Shown here piece by piece: positions 10,791-23,231 of a stretch of DNA of 64,000 nucleotides. The notes below the pieces were generated by a model. That model saw only the letters and a list, made by a program, of their open reading frames with translations, was not told the origin of the DNA and ran no database searches. The position numbers and the translations under genes were made by a program. The DNA is from Myotis daubentonii (lineage: Eukaryota; Chordata; Mammalia; Chiroptera; Vespertilionidae), in contig NC_081847.1 in the NCBI RefSeq assembly GCF_963259705.1, positions 68,531,754 through 68,595,753 of the forward strand. The letters are read 5' to 3'. Each line of letters starts with the position of its first letter. Position 1 is the first letter of the stretch.

Positions 10791-12955
10791 TGCAAGTGTG
10801 CAACCCCTGCCCAGGGCATCTCTGCTTTGCCCTGAAATGTTTCCTGCCCTGATGAGTCTGCACGTCTTCCTTAGATAACCTCAGAACTGTGAGCTCTCTC
10901 GCAGATCCATTTAGCAGCGCTCATCCCTGCTCACCTTCAAGACACTTTTGCTCTGTTGTTGGGAAGTAAGGACGCCCTGCTCCCTGCAGCACTTGGCCGC
11001 ATTGTAATTTGTCTATTGATCATCAGTCAGGATTCAGGATGAGCTGCAGGCACAGCCATCTCTGCTCGGGGACCTGGACATCGTCCAGCGCACAGAAGCA
11101 GATCAATTGTCAGGTCTGATTGTATGAGCATGGCATGGGCCTCCAGGTCTGTGCAGGAGGACGTGGGGGCTCTGGTGTGCACAAAGGCACAGCTGGGGAC
11201 CCAGCCCCCCCTGCCTGGTCTCCATTTCAGGCAGAAACCTGAGTCCTCTTCACCCAGGCTGATGGGGCCAGGAGGCTGCCCATCAGCCCATAGCCTGCCC
11301 AGGGCCTGGAATCCTATCATCAGAGCTTCCTCCCTTTTTGGCTTCCTACCATTTCCTTCTCCTGGGTGGGATGGCTACAGGGAAGGCTGGGAGAAGTGTT
11401 TCTGGCATATTCTTGCTCTGTAGTGGGAGGAGGGCCATGCTTCCTCTGACAGGGAAACAGGGGCCAAGGCTGGTGCTGGGTAGGTGACTCTTACCTCCTG
11501 CCTCTGAAAGGCAGTTAAATCCTTTAGTCGGGTGTTTCTTCACGGCAGCCATTGGACATTTGCGTAGGACAATTCTTTGTTGTGAGGGCTGTGTCACTCA
11601 TTGCAAGTCTCAGAGTAGATCCCTGATCCCACACACTAAATGTTAGAGACGACATCAGCCATCAGTTATTGTGACAACTCAAAACACCCCTAGATGTTTC
11701 CAAAGGTTCTCTAAGGAGTGGGACTGTCCCCAGTGGACACCAACAATTCTTGGATGAACTGGGTCCACAAGATTCAGAGAGGATGGTTGGTATTGGTCTA
11801 TTTTACACATGAAGTTTTTTTCTTTGAAGAAAATGTTAACACCTAGAAAGAGTTGAGAATGCCTCCTTGAGTCTAAGCTGGAGTTATGTGAGTTCAAACT
11901 GCTTTTCAGGATGAGAAGAATCAGTCAATGTGATTATTTTACTCAGAAAATATTCTAGTCAAACTTTTGATAGCTAATAGAATAAATTATGGCTGGCTGG
12001 CAGATTGCATTTTCTTCTATTTCCCACTTTGAAGGGATCTCTGTCCCCTGATTCAGCCCTCATTCCCACCAGAGATGGGTCTTAGAAACTTCTGTGTGCT
12101 GACCTCCAAATCATAGAAAACTAAAATATTTCGAGCAAAGAAATCTCGACTGGTTGACCAAATAGTTGCTTTATGTTTGGGGCTTCTCTTCCTTCTAATT
12201 CATGCCTTTACGGTATGTTGAGTGGGAGAATTTGTGTTGCACCTTTTTTTCTCTTCCTTTAAAAAAAAACATACAAAACTTGGCTGGAGTTGAGTGCCTC
12301 CTAATCCCCAATAAAAATCTTCCATTTCCATTCTGCTTTTTCACCCTCTCAATCTTCACATGGCCTGGGGTGGGGGTGGGGGTGGGCCCATCCCGCAGAG
12401 CAGGAGACAATAGTCCCACCCAGTGATCACATAGGCACCCTGCGGGTTTCAGTGGAGATTGAAATGTCACAAGCCCTTCTATTTCTAAAGTGATGAAATG
12501 TTGATCTGGGCACAGTACCAAGTGTTACTTATCAGATTCCAAGTGGCATTGTCCCTGGCGCTTTGCCGTGCTGGTGGCTCTTGTTGAGGGTGGGCTCCGT
12601 CGAGCTAGTAGGAGGGGTGTCTGGGCTCCAGGCTTGGGGGATGCAGGATCCCTGGAGCAGTTCCACAGACCAGTGCACCATGGAGATGCAAAAACAGACA
12701 AATGACTCATCTTGGCTCAGAGCCCAGAAAATGTATGCTAATGCCTTCATGCAGACAAAAATAAGATTATAGAGATATTGAGCGCAAAAAATGCCCAACC
12801 TCAAATAATACTTCTCCTTAATCCAGCCACTCAGAAACCCAATAATTTGCTGAGATCCAAAGTGTCAAAGAGAAACTATCACATGAATAAAGTTGTTCAT
12901 TAAGTCCATTTTTTCTTCATGCCCCATGGGCCTCTTGATAAACATTGCTAGAGCT
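10791..12955. other. Unassigned non-coding DNA
   Basis: No gene and no repeat that I can name in about 2.1 kb. A (GGTGGG)-type G-rich run lies at about 12368-12390. Short open frames occur on both strands over the same bases, for example near 11030-11420 and 12195-12520, which argues against coding. Confidence 0.45.
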
Positions 12956-12959
12956 CACC

Positions 12960-13345
12960 AATGTCCCTAGCTCCCCACTCCTTCCAGGTCCACAGAAGGA
13001 TCAGACTTTCCACTCCTTATAGTCAGACACAAACATGTGACCACTCTTGGCCAATAAAATCCAAAAGAAAGTGGCAGGTGCTCTGTGCAAGAAGAAGCAT
13101 GAAGAGCTGGAATGTGGTTTTCTGTGCTCCCTTCCCTGCCTCAGTGGTCCCAAGGGCAGATATCAGATGACACAGCCTCCTTCAGACTGGATCACTGAAT
13201 GACTATGATGAACAGAGACCTGCCCGATATGACCCACATCAGACATAAAGTGGAAGACAAACTTCAGTTGTTGTGAAGTCAAGTAAGATTTGGGTCTTAC
13301 TTGTTACTGCAACATAACCTTTTCCCTCCTGATTAACATACCCAA
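12960..13345 (+). repeat. Ancient LTR, ERVL/MaLR-like
   Basis: The block holds 'ACATGTGACCACTCTTGGCC', 'AATAAAATCCAAAAGAAAGT', and a tail 'GTCTTACTTGTTACTGCAAC' then 'ATAACC' and 'CTGATTAACATAC'. This is the same 3' style as the remnants at 3020-3400 and 5440-5790. Family assignment is by tail only. Confidence 0.45.
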
Positions 13346-13848
13346 TATCTTCCACCACAATATCCTATAAATGGACATATAAAAAGCCCATAACTTCCTC
13401 AAAATTTACTCTCAAAATGTTACTGGTTCTGAAGTTCCTCCAGGCCAAAAAAATTCAGAAGTGTTATAGATGAGATAGCTGCTGAGTTCAGCAAATCAGG
13501 AACTGTTGCTCCAATATCGAATATGATAAAAGGGAGAAAAGCATTGAAAAGTGCTGACATCAGGGGTGGACACTGTAATGGCCTTGTCAAAGGAGATCTA
13601 AATTTAGAAATAGTGTAGTGACAGGTAGGAAGGAACCAGTGGGACTTGGGCACATGGTGCCATTTGGGGATTATTTGAGCTACATAATTGCTGTCATCCA
13701 CTTTGTGAGTATATTTCATCCTCAATCTATTAAGAAATGGGAGGAAAAAAACAAGGAGAAAATATGTTCTTCATGCATTGGTCAACATGGCTTAACCATG
13801 ACTACAGAAATCAAAAGAACATCTTTTGTTCCCATAAAGAATGAGCTA

Positions 13849-14071
13849 GCCCTAGCTGGCTTGGCTCAGTGGATGGAGCATTGGCCTGCGGACTGAAGGG
13901 ACTCAGGTTCGATTCCAGTCCAGAGCACATGCCTGGGTTGTGGGCTCCATCCCCAGTAGGGGGTGTGCAGGAGGCAGCCGATCAATGATTCTCTCTCATC
14001 ATTGATGTTTCTATCTATCTCTCCCTATCTCTCTGAAATCCATAAAAATATATTTTAGGGGGAAAAAAGAA
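13849..14071 (+). mobile_element. VES SINE (bat tRNA-derived)
   Basis: The order is 'GCCCTAGCTGGCTTGGCTCA' (A box region), 'GTTCGATTCC' (B box), 'GGAGGCAGCCGATCAATGAT', a (TC)-rich stretch, 'CTCTCTGAAATCCATAAAAA' and an A-rich tail. It is flanked by a 13-bp target duplication, AAAGAATGAGCTA, at 13836-13848 and 14072-14084. VES-type SINEs are moved by L1 machinery and are a hallmark of bats. Confidence 0.92.
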
Positions 14072-14179
14072 AAAGAATGAGCTAAAAAAAAGAAGTGAGA
14101 AGTTTGGTCACCTGCAAGTATAAAACACCAAAACTAACTTTATTTTATTAAAAAGATAAAAAACCTGGCTCAGTGTAGC

Positions 14180-14825
14180 AGACAAGTATTCGTTTGGCTC
14201 CCATCACACATATTCACTCACATTATTTTTAGTAACAAACTATTCCCCATACATTTTCTAGAAGACCACCTCCTGCCCCGCAGTTGCAAGCCAAGAAAAA
14301 TGAAAACATATGTCCACACAAAGATGTGCATATGCATGCTCACAGCAGCATTATTCCTAATAGCCAAGAAGTGGAAACAATCCAAGTACCCTTCAAATGG
14401 AGGATGAGTGGAAGAAACAAGACAAAACTGTGCGGGGTCCATACGATGGAATACTATTCAGCAGCAAAAAGGAACAAATGAGTGCCACACACCGGGTGCT
14501 GATGACCTGGATGAATCTCACAGACACTATGTTAAGCAAGAGACTCCAGGCTTAAAAAGTCATAAACTGTATGATGCCTTTTGTATGATGCTCTTGAGAT
14601 AAAAACTGTAGAATCTGGGGGTCAGGCCAGTGGTCACCAGCAGTTGGAGGAGAGAAGAGAGGCTGGCTACAATGGGCCACAGAAATTTCGAGGGCCACGG
14701 AACTGTTTTGTATCCTGACTGTGGCGTGAATACACATATCTATACATGTATTACAATCCATAGACCTGTACAGCCATGAGAAATCTGTTTTACTATACAG
14801 TCAGCTCAAAAATAAAATTATTTTT
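14180..14825 (+). repeat. L1 LINE 3'-end fragment, 5'-truncated
   Basis: Clear L1 text: 'CTCACAGCAGCATTATTCCT', 'AATAGCCAAGAAGTGGAAAC', 'GATGGAATACTATTCAGCAG', 'GATGACCTGGATGAATCTCA', 'AAGTCATAAACTGTATGATG' and a 3' 'CTCAAAAATAAAATTATTTT'. The protein-level end of ORF2 (WNTIQQQKG-like) is still faintly legible, but the frame is broken. The 5' limit is approximate. Confidence 0.8.
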
Positions 14826-16592
14826 TAAAATACTTGATTTAAATTGGGCTTTTGAACTCTGAACTCAATCTTCTGGAACCAAAGTTCTTTGGAAAATAAC
14901 TGGATGGTCCTATTTTGTTCAAGTTGAATCTTTAAAGAAAATATAAATATTCAATTCTCGAGTGAGCTGATTATTTGTGGGAGGGAGATCAGGGAATAAA
15001 ATTTAACATTTAGTGTTGATTTTGATGGCATTCCAGCCAATTAGCTTAGTTCATTCAAGTGTTTAGTTCAATTCACATGATTTAAAATATTTAACTAAAT
15101 ATGTATATAAAGCAGCCACATTTCAGAAAATATGCAAATGCAATTCTTTAAAATGGAGATGCTTGATTTATAAGGTTGGTCTTTTATCATGGAGTTCTCA
15201 GGAATTTGAAGTTCTGCTGTGGTGTCTTAGAGGAGAGATCATGGGGTCTGTGCAACCCAGATCCTATTTTATATAAACGTTCAAGGATGGAAGGAAGGAG
15301 TAGTGCAGGAGGACAGGAATAGATTCTGCAGATTTTTTAATGAACGTTGAGAGATTTTATATTTTTAATGAGGACGATCAGGGAGCATTTTCAAGAAAAG
15401 TCATTTCTTTGAGAAACTCTATGTAAAGAAACACCATTAGGTTTGTGTCAGAAACTCCTGATTGCCTATCCTTCTTCCTTTTTCACTGAACCCTGATGGT
15501 ATTTGAATAGGTTGGATTCTCAGCTTAAAAAAAAAAAAAAAAATCCAGGCTCTTTTGCATTTAATGTTCATGTGACACAAATCTAGTCAGTGGTTACTAA
15601 GCATAAGGTACCGGGTGGAACTTCCAGGGAAAGCTCTTTATAAGGAGCTGACTCCCCAGGGAAGGGCCCTTGGCCATGTCTGTGGTGTTGGCTGGAGCTC
15701 TGGCAGCCCTCTGGAGAGCATGAGGACAGGGCCTGCAATAAAAATAGAGGAATAGAGGTGTGGAAAGCCAGAAAGAGCCTGGGTCCCTGTGTTATCGTGG
15801 AGCCACCATTCTCACCCTAGACTACCTGTTTATAGACTTGTTTAACATGAGGGGGAAATAAAATCTCTAAATTATTGGAGGAGGGTTTAGGGAGTCTCTG
15901 TAACTTGTAGCCAAAGTAATCTTTATCCCTATTTTTCAACCATCCATAAACACCAGCTTCTGACATGCTCTTTCCAGGCGGGCCTTTCCTTGAACCGAAA
16001 TGAGCGATATTTCTGCCACTTTTCCATTTGCATGGAAAACGTCAAATTATAATGTATCTTTTTTATTTCATTATACTCACAAATCCTCCTTTGAAGTCAA
16101 TATCAAGGAAGTTCACCCCAGGAGTCACTTACTGATCATCAAATTATGAATATATATTTTTAATTTGCTCCCCCTGCTGACATGCCAGTTGGTGGGTAGG
16201 TTAATCCCTGGAGTTTTCACTGTTTTGTGTGTGTGTGTTTTTTTTCTAAGATTGAGACAAGTCCGACTCCAGATAACCTTCGATTGAATGCATTTGTTAA
16301 GATGCATCACAGAATCAGGAAATCAAAGAGCTGGATGCAGCCTCAAGAACAATTAGAGTTGAGATATTGCTTATGTCATAGGGTAAGAGTTCACAGATGT
16401 TGTCAGCAAAGTGATCTGCTGGCACCGTGAAACCTTGCCCAGTCCTTTGAAAAATTACAGAATTCTAGAACATGACCAGGAGAGTTTCAGCTTCCTGTCC
16501 CTCACCCAGCTATATCTGATCCAAGCATCTCTGAGGTCCCCAAGTTTGGATGATGCAGGGTTCTGCATTACAGACAACAGAATCCACTCTAG
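14826..16592. other. Unassigned non-coding DNA
   Basis: A/T-rich, no gene. A pure A run lies at 15525-15542. No repeat could be named with confidence. Confidence 0.45.
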
Positions 16593-16596
16593 CTAG

Positions 16597-17150
16597 TGTA
16601 GTGGAGGCAAACTTCCTTCTGCCCTTAGATTCTGTGGCTGGGCCTGAGAATTAAGCTGGCCTAGGACAGATTAACAAGAGAAATGCATACACATTTTATT
16701 TAATATTTTTACGTGCCTATGAGTGTCTTCTAAAGAAAATTAAGACCCGAAGAAACCTTTAGGCCCAAATGGTATATAAATCGTGAGAATGTGAGAAGAA
16801 AAGTGGCTTGGGCTACAGGCAATAAATTGTGGGATGGTGACTAGGAAATCTATGGGAAACTCATGGAAGATAAGAGTTATTTTAGTAGATTTGTTTGTAC
16901 AGATCCATTTGGACGTCAACTCCCAGTCCTGTGATAAGAATGTCCTTCTCTTTCTGGTATGGGGAGGCCTTTCTCCTGGGAAATTTTATGACCTTCTTTT
17001 AAGTAGAAATGGGAGATCATATAGCACTTCCTGCACCTGCAGTTTCTCAGTGCCTTTGGCATTATTTAATCAATATGACAAAGTGACATATTTTGAGATG
17101 ACATATCCTGAACCCCTTTACTTACTTAGGCCGAAAAATGAATTTATTTA
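16597..17150 (-). repeat. ERV1-like solo LTR
   Basis: On the plus strand it starts 'TGTAGTGGAGGCAAACTTCC' and runs into 'GGACAGATTAACAAGAGAAA', then 'ACACATTTTATTTAATATTT'. This is the reverse complement of a class I LTR 3' end with its 'TTAATCTGTCC' tail and AATAAA signal. Further right, 'TCATATAGCACTTCCTGCAC' and 'ATATGACAAAGTGACATATT' belong to the same LTR. The word CTAG flanks both sides (16593-16596 and about 17158-17161) and may be a 4-bp target duplication. The inner right end lacks a canonical CA. No internal viral sequence remains. Confidence 0.5.
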
Positions 17151-17157
17151 GTGGCTT

Positions 17158-17827
17158 CTAGAGTCTCCATAAGGCCAGAGAATCAGAGTTGGAGGTTATA
17201 ACCAAGAATAAGTCACGTTCATCGCTACTGGTGCTGGGCACAGACCCCGCAGCTCACACCACTGACACTGAGGACAGGGGACAAGGTGACAGCCTTCCGC
17301 CTCCCCAGTAGCTTCTGAAAGTCCCACAATGCACTCTGCGTGCTGCCCTTTCACACTGCTCTGTCTTCTGAGTTGATGTCTGTCTCCATCTGACCAGTGG
17401 AGTCTACACCTTGTGTCTGCTCTCCAGCTATGAGGGCGACAGGGAAGGTGTATTTCTGCTTCTCCTTTGAGGATGCGCATACACGTAAGGAGAGAAATTC
17501 TCCAGAATGTAGAAGCGTTTCAGAAGGTTCTGGAAAACCATAAATCATGACACATGTCCACTACCTAGTTATTCTCCCAGCATAGCTATCTAGCTCTGCT
17601 CTTGACCACAGTGATATCACTTTTTAAATTGGCAAAGAGACATGAAAAAATGAAGTATTAAATTCCCAACTCCCAGGTGGAGAAATGAGGAGAAGGGAGC
17701 TAACGCTTGGTAAAGAAAAGTCACAATACAGATTCCAGATGTTATTCCAGGAAAAGGTGTTTTTGGCAGAAACTTGCTATTTTAATGTAATGAATACCAT
17801 TTAGTTTTAGAAGAGAAAGATTCTGGT

Positions 17828-17871
<44 letters not shown>

Positions 17872-18430
17872 CATATCAAATTATAATTATCAAAATGTTA
17901 AAAAACATTATTCTTATAAACTAGATGGTGAACATTTGTCAAATAACTAATTAGTGATGTAATTTATAGAATGATCAAAATGATTAAATATATGATATGA
18001 GAACAAAGATTCTCTATAGTCCATGAAAAAGAAGGAATGTTACAATACAATTGCTAAGTTAGATACAACCTCTTCATATTTCCCTGGGCAATAAAACTAG
18101 AACTATTGGATTACCTTTAGTACCATCAGAAAAGAAAAGTGTTGCACTTTACAATTTTTCTATGTTAACCTCTACCTTTCCGGAGATATAAAATGTCCAG
18201 GCACTAACCAACAGTTGTAGGAAATCAAACAAAGTCTCATTTCCTTAGAGAGTCCGTGTCCCCCACATGGGCCTGTTACACTGTCCTCTACCCTAAAGGT
18301 CTCACATTGTCTTTATGCCTCATTTTCAAGTTTTGAATGTTTTTTCTTAACATATATGAAATTTTCTCCCATACCTTAGAGATAAATATGGCTGTTGGTT
18401 CGATGGGGGCTTTCCACCTTTAACATATGT
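17158..18430. other. Unassigned non-coding DNA with a (GT)n run
   Basis: No gene. A 94-codon frame on the minus strand (17196-17480) has no recognisable domain and I do not call it. The stretch 17880-18060 is A/T-rich. Confidence 0.45.
17830..17869. repeat. (GT)n microsatellite
   Basis: About nineteen uninterrupted GT units. Confidence 0.97.
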
Positions 18431-18434
18431 ATCC

Positions 18435-18760
18435 AATCATTCATCTATTCAACAACCATTTATTAGGCTTCCATTCTGAGTCAAGAACTCAGTTGGACAT
18501 GGAGGGGACAAGTAAATTAAACACAATTCCAGCTCAAAGAGGCAAAACCATTAAATCAACTCTAACAAGACATATGTATTGGGTTGATAGAAGTAACAAC
18601 AAAGTGCTGGGGGATGAGGGTCAGGGAGGAAGCAATTGTGCCTCAAGTGTGCGGTGCAGAGGTAGAAGTAAGTTGGGCAAGTTCAACATTTCCTGAAGAC
18701 CTATAAGTGCCAGGTGCATTCCAGGCTGTAAAGATCCCAAGATAGGAATGTAGAAATTGG
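18435..18760 (-). repeat. L2 LINE 3'-end fragment
   Basis: The left side reads 'CATTCATCTATTCAACAACC' and 'ATTTATTAGGCTTCCATTCT', then 'GACATGGAGGGGACAAGTAA' and 'ACACAATTCCAGCTCAAAGA', the reverse-complement order of the L2 3' UTR. It is diverged and loses recognisability to the right. Confidence 0.55.
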
Positions 18761-21700
18761 GCTGGGGTGGGCTTTTGGTACTGTGGGCTGGCCAGCATCC
18801 ATTTCCCCACAATTTTGCTCAATCTTACTTTAAAAATCACATGTCCACTCTATTTCTACCGTGATGGATCAGGCAATTAAGGTGCTCTGGCCAGAGGGTG
18901 GACATGAGACTCAAACTCAGATTTGTCACCTGGGAAATTTTATCTTGAGATGAGTGACACAAGGAACAAGTGTGATTGGTTCATCTCCCTAAAACGTAAA
19001 CCCTAAAGATATTTCCCAGGGGTTTCTGCTTCCTGAACCTTAGAGCTGACCCCGGTCTTGTTCTTCCAGAGCCTTGTCCCCCAATCCTTCCTTTTGTCCC
19101 CAGACTCGCCCCACCTGGTTCCATAGATTCCTGTTTTGATAAGGCTGATCGAAGCCAGCTTCCTGTTGCTTGCAACCAAAGGATCTTGGCTGATGGATAC
19201 AGTCACCCATGGAAGGCCAAGAATGGCAGGTGGGTGGGTCTGCAGTAAGCAGATCCAAGCTCATCAACATTATCACAACTGAAAAATCTTATCGTGTGCA
19301 TTTCACACAGGAAGGAGGAATGCCTGTGGGAACTGACTTGGTCTTGTGAAGGTTTGTGGGAGAACCTCTGGCTCTCTCATGCCCAGAACCCAGTTTCACT
19401 GGAAAAAGGAACATCGTCTTCTAAGGAAGCATTAGAACTCTTGTAAACATGGCTCAACCCAATCTGGCACTGAGGCATTGGGAGGGTTCGTATCAGCAGC
19501 GTATCAGAGGCCCACATAGGCCCGTGATTCCAGATATGTTTTTCCAACAGCAAAGGGGGATTATCTTGGATCATTGCACTTCCCTTTACTGTGGGGTTGC
19601 TTCACAGAGCATTTGCATCAATGAAGTGTATCATATTTTGTACAAGAGACTGTGCCTAGCAAACTTGCTATGTGACTTCTCAGTATTTACTCATTCAAAG
19701 TCAAGGAGCTTCTATGAGCAGGCGCTGTTCTACCAGTAGATGCTCAAAATATAGCATTGAAATATAGCATTGAAAAGTCTCCATTTCAAAAAGGCACATA
19801 TTCTGTGCTGGGAGAGTTCTGGCAACAACTTAATTTTCGTTTAGAAAACTTCATCCTCCAGTCAACACCCAGTCGATAAAGGGTGCAGGGAAAGGTGCCC
19901 CAGACCAGGAGGTGGGTCCTATAATCCAGGTTAAAGTCAACAGCACAAGCGTTGCCCTGACAACAGGAATTCATTACTAGGTGATCACATGACCTAAGTG
20001 GATCCAATCAGAGTTTATCTCCAGCTTTTGTGAAAGCTACATTGTTTGAAAAACTCAATAAAATGACCGCTGGGGCCATTTTACCCCTATCTGGTCCCCA
20101 GAAAGTTAAGCCAACTCCTATATGTCCTGATGACTCCTGAATTTGCTTTCTGAATTTAGCTGTGCCTGACTCATGTCTCAGATGATCATACAACTTACTG
20201 TGAAACCCAGGACACATGTGAAAGTGTCTGAGACATTGTTCACAATTATGCCAGAACAACAGTCACAAACAAGAACCATCCTGGACAAACAGGACTTACA
20301 GTGCCCCCTACTCGTGAATGATTTTTTCATCACGTGGGGCCAGAAATCACCTCTTGATAACATCCTTGCAATAAGTTCCTTCTGCTTCAGTTAGATAGAG
20401 GGCAGTTCTCAGGCATGGTGGTAGGTGCAATTGGTAGGCAAGCAGGCCCACACTGGGACTTTCCCACACAGAGCAGGACACGTGCTCACCCTAAGTATTG
20501 TGTCCTAGGTGCCTGGCACCACACTGAGCAAGGAGGATTGTGGGATGAATAAGGTGCTCACTGTCTTAGGAAGAGACAGAAATACCTAAAATCACAATTG
20601 CAGCACTGGAAGCTTGAGGGGGGACCCACAGGTGAAGCCCACCTGCTCAGCCTCCCCTTGGAATTGTGATCGCATTTCCAGAGTTTGCATTTGGTCAGTA
20701 AAGCCTAGCGATGGCCATTTGCTGAGCACAACAACTGACCTGGCCTCCCCCTTTCTTCCGGCATTTGCTGGAAAATTCCAGCACTTCACATAAAACTGGC
20801 AGGTATCTGTGATTTGATATTTGAGTTACTTCCTGTCCCTCTACTGTTAGAATTCCAGCCCAGGGGCCTTAAAGATGGAAACCCCCTCATCTTCGGGTCA
20901 AATACGACAGCAGGATGCCTTCCCACCGAAGGCTTCCGAGGGGGAGTGGACACTGGCAACGTCCACTCCGGATAAGGCCTGTTCTTGATGTGGAGTGGCT
21001 CGCCGGGGGGCATTCTCAGCAACTTTCACCCTGAATTTAAAGCAGAAACATTATTTTGCGAGGAGGAGAAAGACATGGGGTCGCAAAGGCACGATTTCTT
21101 TGCCAGGGGACATCGCGTGGTCCTGGGAGCGAACCCTGGGCACTGAGGTCCACCAGGGTGGTGTGGCTTTATCGGTTCGTCCTTTGTATTTGGAAAAACA
21201 CAGAACCTTGTGCTGAGGTCCTGCCCGCAGCAAATGGCCACACACCCTGCGGTCAGCCCGCCAAGCTGGCATCTCCCCCATCACACGCCATGGGGAAAGG
21301 CAGAGACATAATTTCTCTTGTCTTCCTGAGCAGTACACACCATGTGTCAAGTTAACGAGTGGATTTGATGAAGTGTAAGACAGCTTGTCATCCAACAGCT
21401 AAGTGGCCTTGTTTCCTTTCCCTGGGATAATATTGGATTTCATACTGATAACATCAACAAGAGAAAGGCGCACACCTAACAGCTAATATCTGGAGAACAT
21501 ATGTTTCTGCTCAGTTCTTACACCTTTATTGCTCCATGTGACATTGCAATTTTTTTTCTGCTGCCTAACAGCCTGATTCGATGCATCTGTCTTACATCTA
21601 ATTCAAGTCAAAACCAGTAAAGCGAGCCAATGTCTGGCCTATTTGTAACTCTGCCATGAATTATTGTCCCCAATTCTCTTGTGCTACAGTTTTTTCAGGA

Positions 21701-22028
21701 ACCAATAGCTGGGGAAAAATATACTGATAGAGTTAAAGGAGATCTCATTTTCTTTTCTGTATTGTTTTCTTAAAAGATAAAAATGGCAATTGAGATCCTA
21801 ATGGGACAATGAATTTCATCTGCATAGGCCATGCATTGCTATCTTTATAAAGAAACCACAAAGCAGAATGTATTTTTTTTTTTAATTTCACAAACACAAA
21901 GAAATTCTTTGGAAATTGCCACACTTCTTGATAAAGCTGATAAGCTGTCACAGTTCAAAATCCAAGTTGCTCAGACCAGCCAGCTTAGAGACATCCTGGA
22001 GACCTGTGTCAGATTCTATTGTTCTTGC
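18761..22028. other. Unassigned non-coding DNA
   Basis: About 3.3 kb with no gene. A short L2-like piece in reverse orientation may lie at 19680-19760 ('TTTACTCATTC', 'GGCGCTGTTC'). A G/C-richer patch at 20880-21300 keeps several CpGs and supports overlapping frames on both strands, none with a domain. No repeat was otherwise named. Confidence 0.4.
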
Positions 22029-22253
22029 CCTAGCCAGTTTGGCTCAGTGGATAGAGTGTTGGCCTGTGGACTGAAGGGTCCAGGATTCAATTCTGGTCAA
22101 GTGCACATGCACAGGTTGCGGGCTTGATCCACAGTAAGGCGCATGCAGGAGGCAGACAATCAATGATTCTCTCTCATCATTGATGTTTCTCTCTCTCCCC
22201 CTCTCCCTTCCTCTCTGAAATTAATTTAAAAATCTATTTAAAAATATTTTATT
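22029..22253 (+). mobile_element. VES SINE
   Basis: It reads 'CCCTAGCCAGTTTGGCTCAG', 'GTGTTGGCCTGTGGACTGAA', 'GGATTCAATTCTGGTC' (decayed B box), 'GCAGGAGGCAGACAATC', 'CTCTCTCATCATTGATG' and an A/T-rich tail. The target duplication is not clean ('ATTGTTCTTG' against 'TTATTCTTATTTG'), so the ends are within a few bases. Confidence 0.88.
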
Positions 22254-22438
22254 CTTATTTGCTTCATTTTACAAGACATCTAATCCATTTACAGCCACAC
22301 CAACCAAAATTCAAACACTTCTATCACCCTCATTGCTGCTACTTTGGTCAAAGCCACTAGTAAAACTGTCTCCTCATTGATCTCCCAGCATCTGCACTTG
22401 TTTTAAAGAATAGACTGGGGGAAGGGATAGGGCCCTCT

Positions 22439-22657
22439 ATTTTTTTTAATATATTTTATTGATTTCTTACAGAGAGGAAGGGAGAGGAATAGAGAGTTAG
22501 AAACATCGATGAGAGAAACATCGATCAGCTGCTTCCTGCACACCTCCCTACTGGGTATGTGCCTGTGACCAAGGTACATGTCCTTGACCAGAATCGAACC
22601 TGGGACCCTTGAGTCCACAGGCCGATGCTCTGTTCATTGAGCCAAACCGGTTATGGC
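22439..22657 (-). mobile_element. VES SINE inside L2
   Basis: Plus-strand order is an A/T-rich tail, 'TATTTTATTGATTTCTTACA', 'GAGGAAGGGAGAGG', 'ATCGATCAGCTGC', 'CAGAATCGAACCTGGGACCC' (B-box complement) and 'GAGCCAAACCGG'. The 10-bp target duplication AGGGCCCTCT lies at 22429-22438 and 22658-22667. The insertion is in L2 sequence. Confidence 0.93.
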
Positions 22658-22726
22658 AGGGCCCTCTTTTCTTAACACGATGGTCAGAGTGATCCTTTTA
22701 ACTGCAAGTCCAATCACTCTATCACA

Positions 22727-23231
22727 GGCAGGATTCTAAGATAGTCCCAGGATTTCTATTCACTGGTCTATAATTCCTTATCCTACAATGTGGGCAGGAA
22801 CTGGAAATACGATATCACCCTGGTGAGTCGGTGACTAGTGAGTTGACTTTGAGTTCATCTACTGGTAGAGTATGGAGGTGGGACAGACCTAATCACCTTG
22901 AACCCTTTAAGGCACTTGGATCTTCTTGAAGGAGCTATGGAGAGGGCCATGTGGGAGCTGAGAGTGGTGTCCAGCCAACAGCTAGCAAGACAACGGGGAC
23001 CTGTCATTCAGCGACAAGAACATTAATTATGTCAACAATCCAGGGGCATTTAGAAGTGGATCTTTTCACAGCGCAGCCTCCCAGTGAGGCACAGCCAGCC
23101 CACGTTTCTATTTTAGCCTCTAAGACCCTGAGCAGAGGACCCAGCTAAAACATGCCTGACTCCCAGCCCACAGGAATTGTGAGATCGTGAGTCTGTGGTC
23201 ATTTGTTACATAGTAATAGAAAACTAATACG
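22727..23231 (+). repeat. Solo LTR, MLT1-like (MaLR), inside L2
   Basis: It starts near 'ACAGGCAGGATTCTAAGATA' and holds 'GGAGCTATGGAGAGGGCCAT', 'GTGTCCAGCCAACAGC', 'GACCCTGAGCAGAGGACCCA', 'GCTAAAACATGCCTGACTCC' and 'GGTCATTTGTTACATAGTAA', ending 'AGAAAACTAATAC'. These are MLT1-style modules in order. It separates the second and third pieces of the L2, so it is the younger insertion. Outer bases are approximate. Confidence 0.75.

Noticed and set aside
13420..13725. A processed-gene fragment with a hydrophobic 101-codon minus-strand frame
   Set aside because: Neither strand gives a sequence I can tie to a gene; no poly(A) tail or flanking duplication was seen.
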